A stretch of DNA of 64,000 nucleotides from Terrimonas ferruginea DSM 30193. Lineage in GTDB: Bacteria > Bacteroidota > Bacteroidia > Chitinophagales > Chitinophagaceae. Both the position numbers and the translations under genes were made by a program. Shown piece by piece: positions 62,759 through 64,000 of this stretch (the stretch's first letter is position 1; the number at the start of each line of letters is the position of its first letter). A model generated the notes under the pieces. That model worked only from the letters and a program-made list of their open reading frames with translations, did no database searches and was not told the origin of the DNA. The stretch lies in the NCBI RefSeq assembly GCF_000425585.1, contig NZ_AUDS01000008.1, positions 248,001 to 312,000 on the forward strand, read 5' to 3'.

Positions 62759-62880
62759 TGGCTGGAATTTGTATGAATTTAGTTTAAATGTCGCAAAGCG
62801 AAGCATCATACGAACGGTCAAAAGTTTTTATAAAAAACGACGTCCAAAAAGTTATACCTTGTACGCCAAGAACCCCTGCT

Positions 62881-64000
62881 ATGTTACTGCGCCATTTTTC
62901 ATTTCTGAAATCGGTACTGTTGCACGCCGTCACTGCATACGGCGGTCCGCAGGCGCATATGGGCATGATGATGAAAACATTTGTGCGGCAGACACCTTAT
63001 ATAACAGAGCAGGAATTACTCGAGTACAATGCATTTTGTCAGTTGTTGCCCGGTGCGTCTTCCACCCAAACGATTACGCTCATTGGTTATAAACGCGGTG
63101 GTGTTCCGCTGGCCATTCTTACACTGGCTATCTGGATTTTGCCTGCATGTTTTTTAATGGGGATGCTGTCGTTTCTGCTCCGGTACATCGACCAGCGGGC
63201 GTTACATACAGATATATTCAAATTCATTGCGCCGATGGCGGTGGGGTTTCTGCTGTATTCCTGTTTCACTGCATTTCCCCATGCCGTAAAAAATACGATC
63301 ACTACAGTGATCATGCTGGTAGGTAGTCTTATCACATTTTTCTTTTTCCGTTCACCATTTATTTTTCCGGCGCTGATCCTCATTGGGGGTGTTACTACCA
63401 ATCTCAGTCACAAACGGATTCCGCAGGTACACGAGAAACCGAGGAAAATAAGGTGGTGGAATTTCTGGTTGTTTGGTATCATCTTTCTTGCGGCCGGTGT
63501 ACTCAGTGAAACGGCGAGAAAAAATGAATGGACCCATCGAAAGCCGTTGAACCTTTTCGAGAACACCTACCGGATGGGCAGCCTGGTGTTTGGCGGCGGG
63601 CAGGTGTTGATGCCAATGATGATCGAACAGTTCAGCGTGCGTCCAGAGGTGGTGAAAGAAAAAAACCCCAACGTAATTCAGATCGACAAAAACGACATGT
63701 ACACCGGGATGGGGATCGTGCGTGCGGTACCGGGACCAGTATTTTCGATCGCGTCTTTTACCGGTGGAATGGCGTTGAAAGACATGGGGCCAGAAATGCA
63801 AACCGTCGGCTGTATCATTGGGTCGATCGCTATTTTTCTGCCGAGTGCATTATTGGTGTTATTCTTTTTTCCGATCTGGAACAACCTGAAAAAATATGCG
63901 GTCATCTACCGTTCGCTGGAAGGTATCAATGCGGTGGTGATGGGGATCATGATCGGTTCCACCTTTTACCTGATGAAAGATATATCGCTCATCGATGTAA
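62881..64000 (+). CDS. Chromate transporter (ChrA-type), truncated by window end
   Basis: The frame is open from ATG 62881 to the edge, 373 codons. The N-terminal CHR domain has [12 protein letters not shown] and [17 protein letters not shown]; the second has [11 protein letters not shown] and [15 protein letters not shown]. About ten membrane segments. ChrA proteins export chromate; many homologues in Bacteroidota have no proven substrate. The start follows a gene-free stretch of 122 bp after the divergent M20 gene. The C-terminus lies outside the window. Confidence 0.92.
   Translation, partial: MLLRHFSFLKSVLLHAVTAYGGPQAHMGMMMKTFVRQTPYITEQELLEYNAFCQLLPGASSTQTITLIGYKRGGVPLAILTLAIWILPACFLMGMLSFLLRYIDQRALHTDIFKFIAPMAVGFLLYSCFTAFPHAVKNTITTVIMLVGSLITFFFFRSPFIFPALILIGGVTTNLSHKRIPQVHEKPRKIRWWNFWLFGIIFLAAGVLSETARKNEWTHRKPLNLFENTYRMGSLVFGGGQVLMPMMIEQFSVRPEVVKEKNPNVIQIDKNDMYTGMGIVRAVPGPVFSIASFTGGMALKDMGPEMQTVGCIIGSIAIFLPSALLVLFFFPIWNNLKKYAVIYRSLEGINAVVMGIMIGSTFYLMKDISLIDV

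Overview
The window reads as chromosome of a Bacteroidota bacterium, most likely of the family Chitinophagaceae. Support comes from promoters of the Bacteroidota type (TAnnTTTG -7 boxes, for example ahead of an ATPase gene at 3143, arsR at 12175, hflX at 27371, purF at 39194 and feoB at 58463), Bacteroidota-restricted families (IPExxxVDY protein, DUF4834 protein, fused CrtYcd lycopene cyclase, CruF), a rimP-nusA-infB order, and the weak role of Shine-Dalgarno sequences. Genes are dense and mostly intact. Two tRNA genes (Asn-GTT near 6.1 kb, Met-CAT near 32.2 kb) each have accessory material on their 3' side.

Layout. 0-6 kb: a truncated S41 protease, an SDR/AraC pair, a DUF4143-type ATPase with a striking phased operator, an IS3 remnant and an unrecognised gene. 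6.3-12 kb: the mutagenic translesion cassette imuA-imuB-dnaE2. 12-14.3 kb: arsR with a two-domain SRPBCC protein, and a lipoprotein. 14.3-19.4 kb: a complete double-glycine peptide export operon (peptide, HlyD, peptidase-containing ABC transporter, TolC). 19.8-22.5 kb: rtcB RNA ligase divergent from a WYL regulator with matching operators, the pair bracketed by 75-bp repeats. 22.5-25.7 kb: DinB-like protein, APS-kinase-like protein, sulfotransferase, PKHD dioxygenase and Rieske protein. 25.7-29.2 kb: a 150-bp tandem repeat, hflX, a MarR-GNAT fusion and an outer-membrane protein. 29.2-32.2 kb: an accessory islet with a dead higA and a DUF4365 two-gene unit. 32.3-44.2 kb: housekeeping genes (DUF4834, rimP, nusA, infB, a SurA-like PPIase, a PurF homologue, sixA, PCD, IPExxxVDY, M28 peptidase).

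44.3-58.3 kb is a secondary-metabolism region. A CrtD-like desaturase is followed by an ABC-2 exporter, a free-standing carrier protein, a condensation-type acyltransferase, a FAD oxidoreductase and an AMP-forming ligase; together the last four look like a dissociated NRPS-like (A, T, C, redox) pathway whose product I cannot name. After a metallo-hydrolase on the other strand comes a compact carotenoid operon, crtI-crtB-idi-cruF-crtZ-crtYcd. With the CrtD-like enzyme this would be the gene set for a saproxanthin/myxol-type monocyclic carotenoid. 58.4-64 kb: feoB, a beta-lactamase-like serine hydrolase with an M20 amidohydrolase, and a chromate-transporter-type protein cut by the window end.

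The best candidates for undescribed biology are the anionic double-glycine peptide with its intercistronic hairpin, the dissociated carrier-protein pathway at 45.8-52.4 kb, the Rieske/dioxygenase/sulfotransferase/APS-kinase group, the DUF4365 pair beside tRNA-Met, and the WYL-controlled rtcB locus. All functional calls rest on motif reading; no database search was run.
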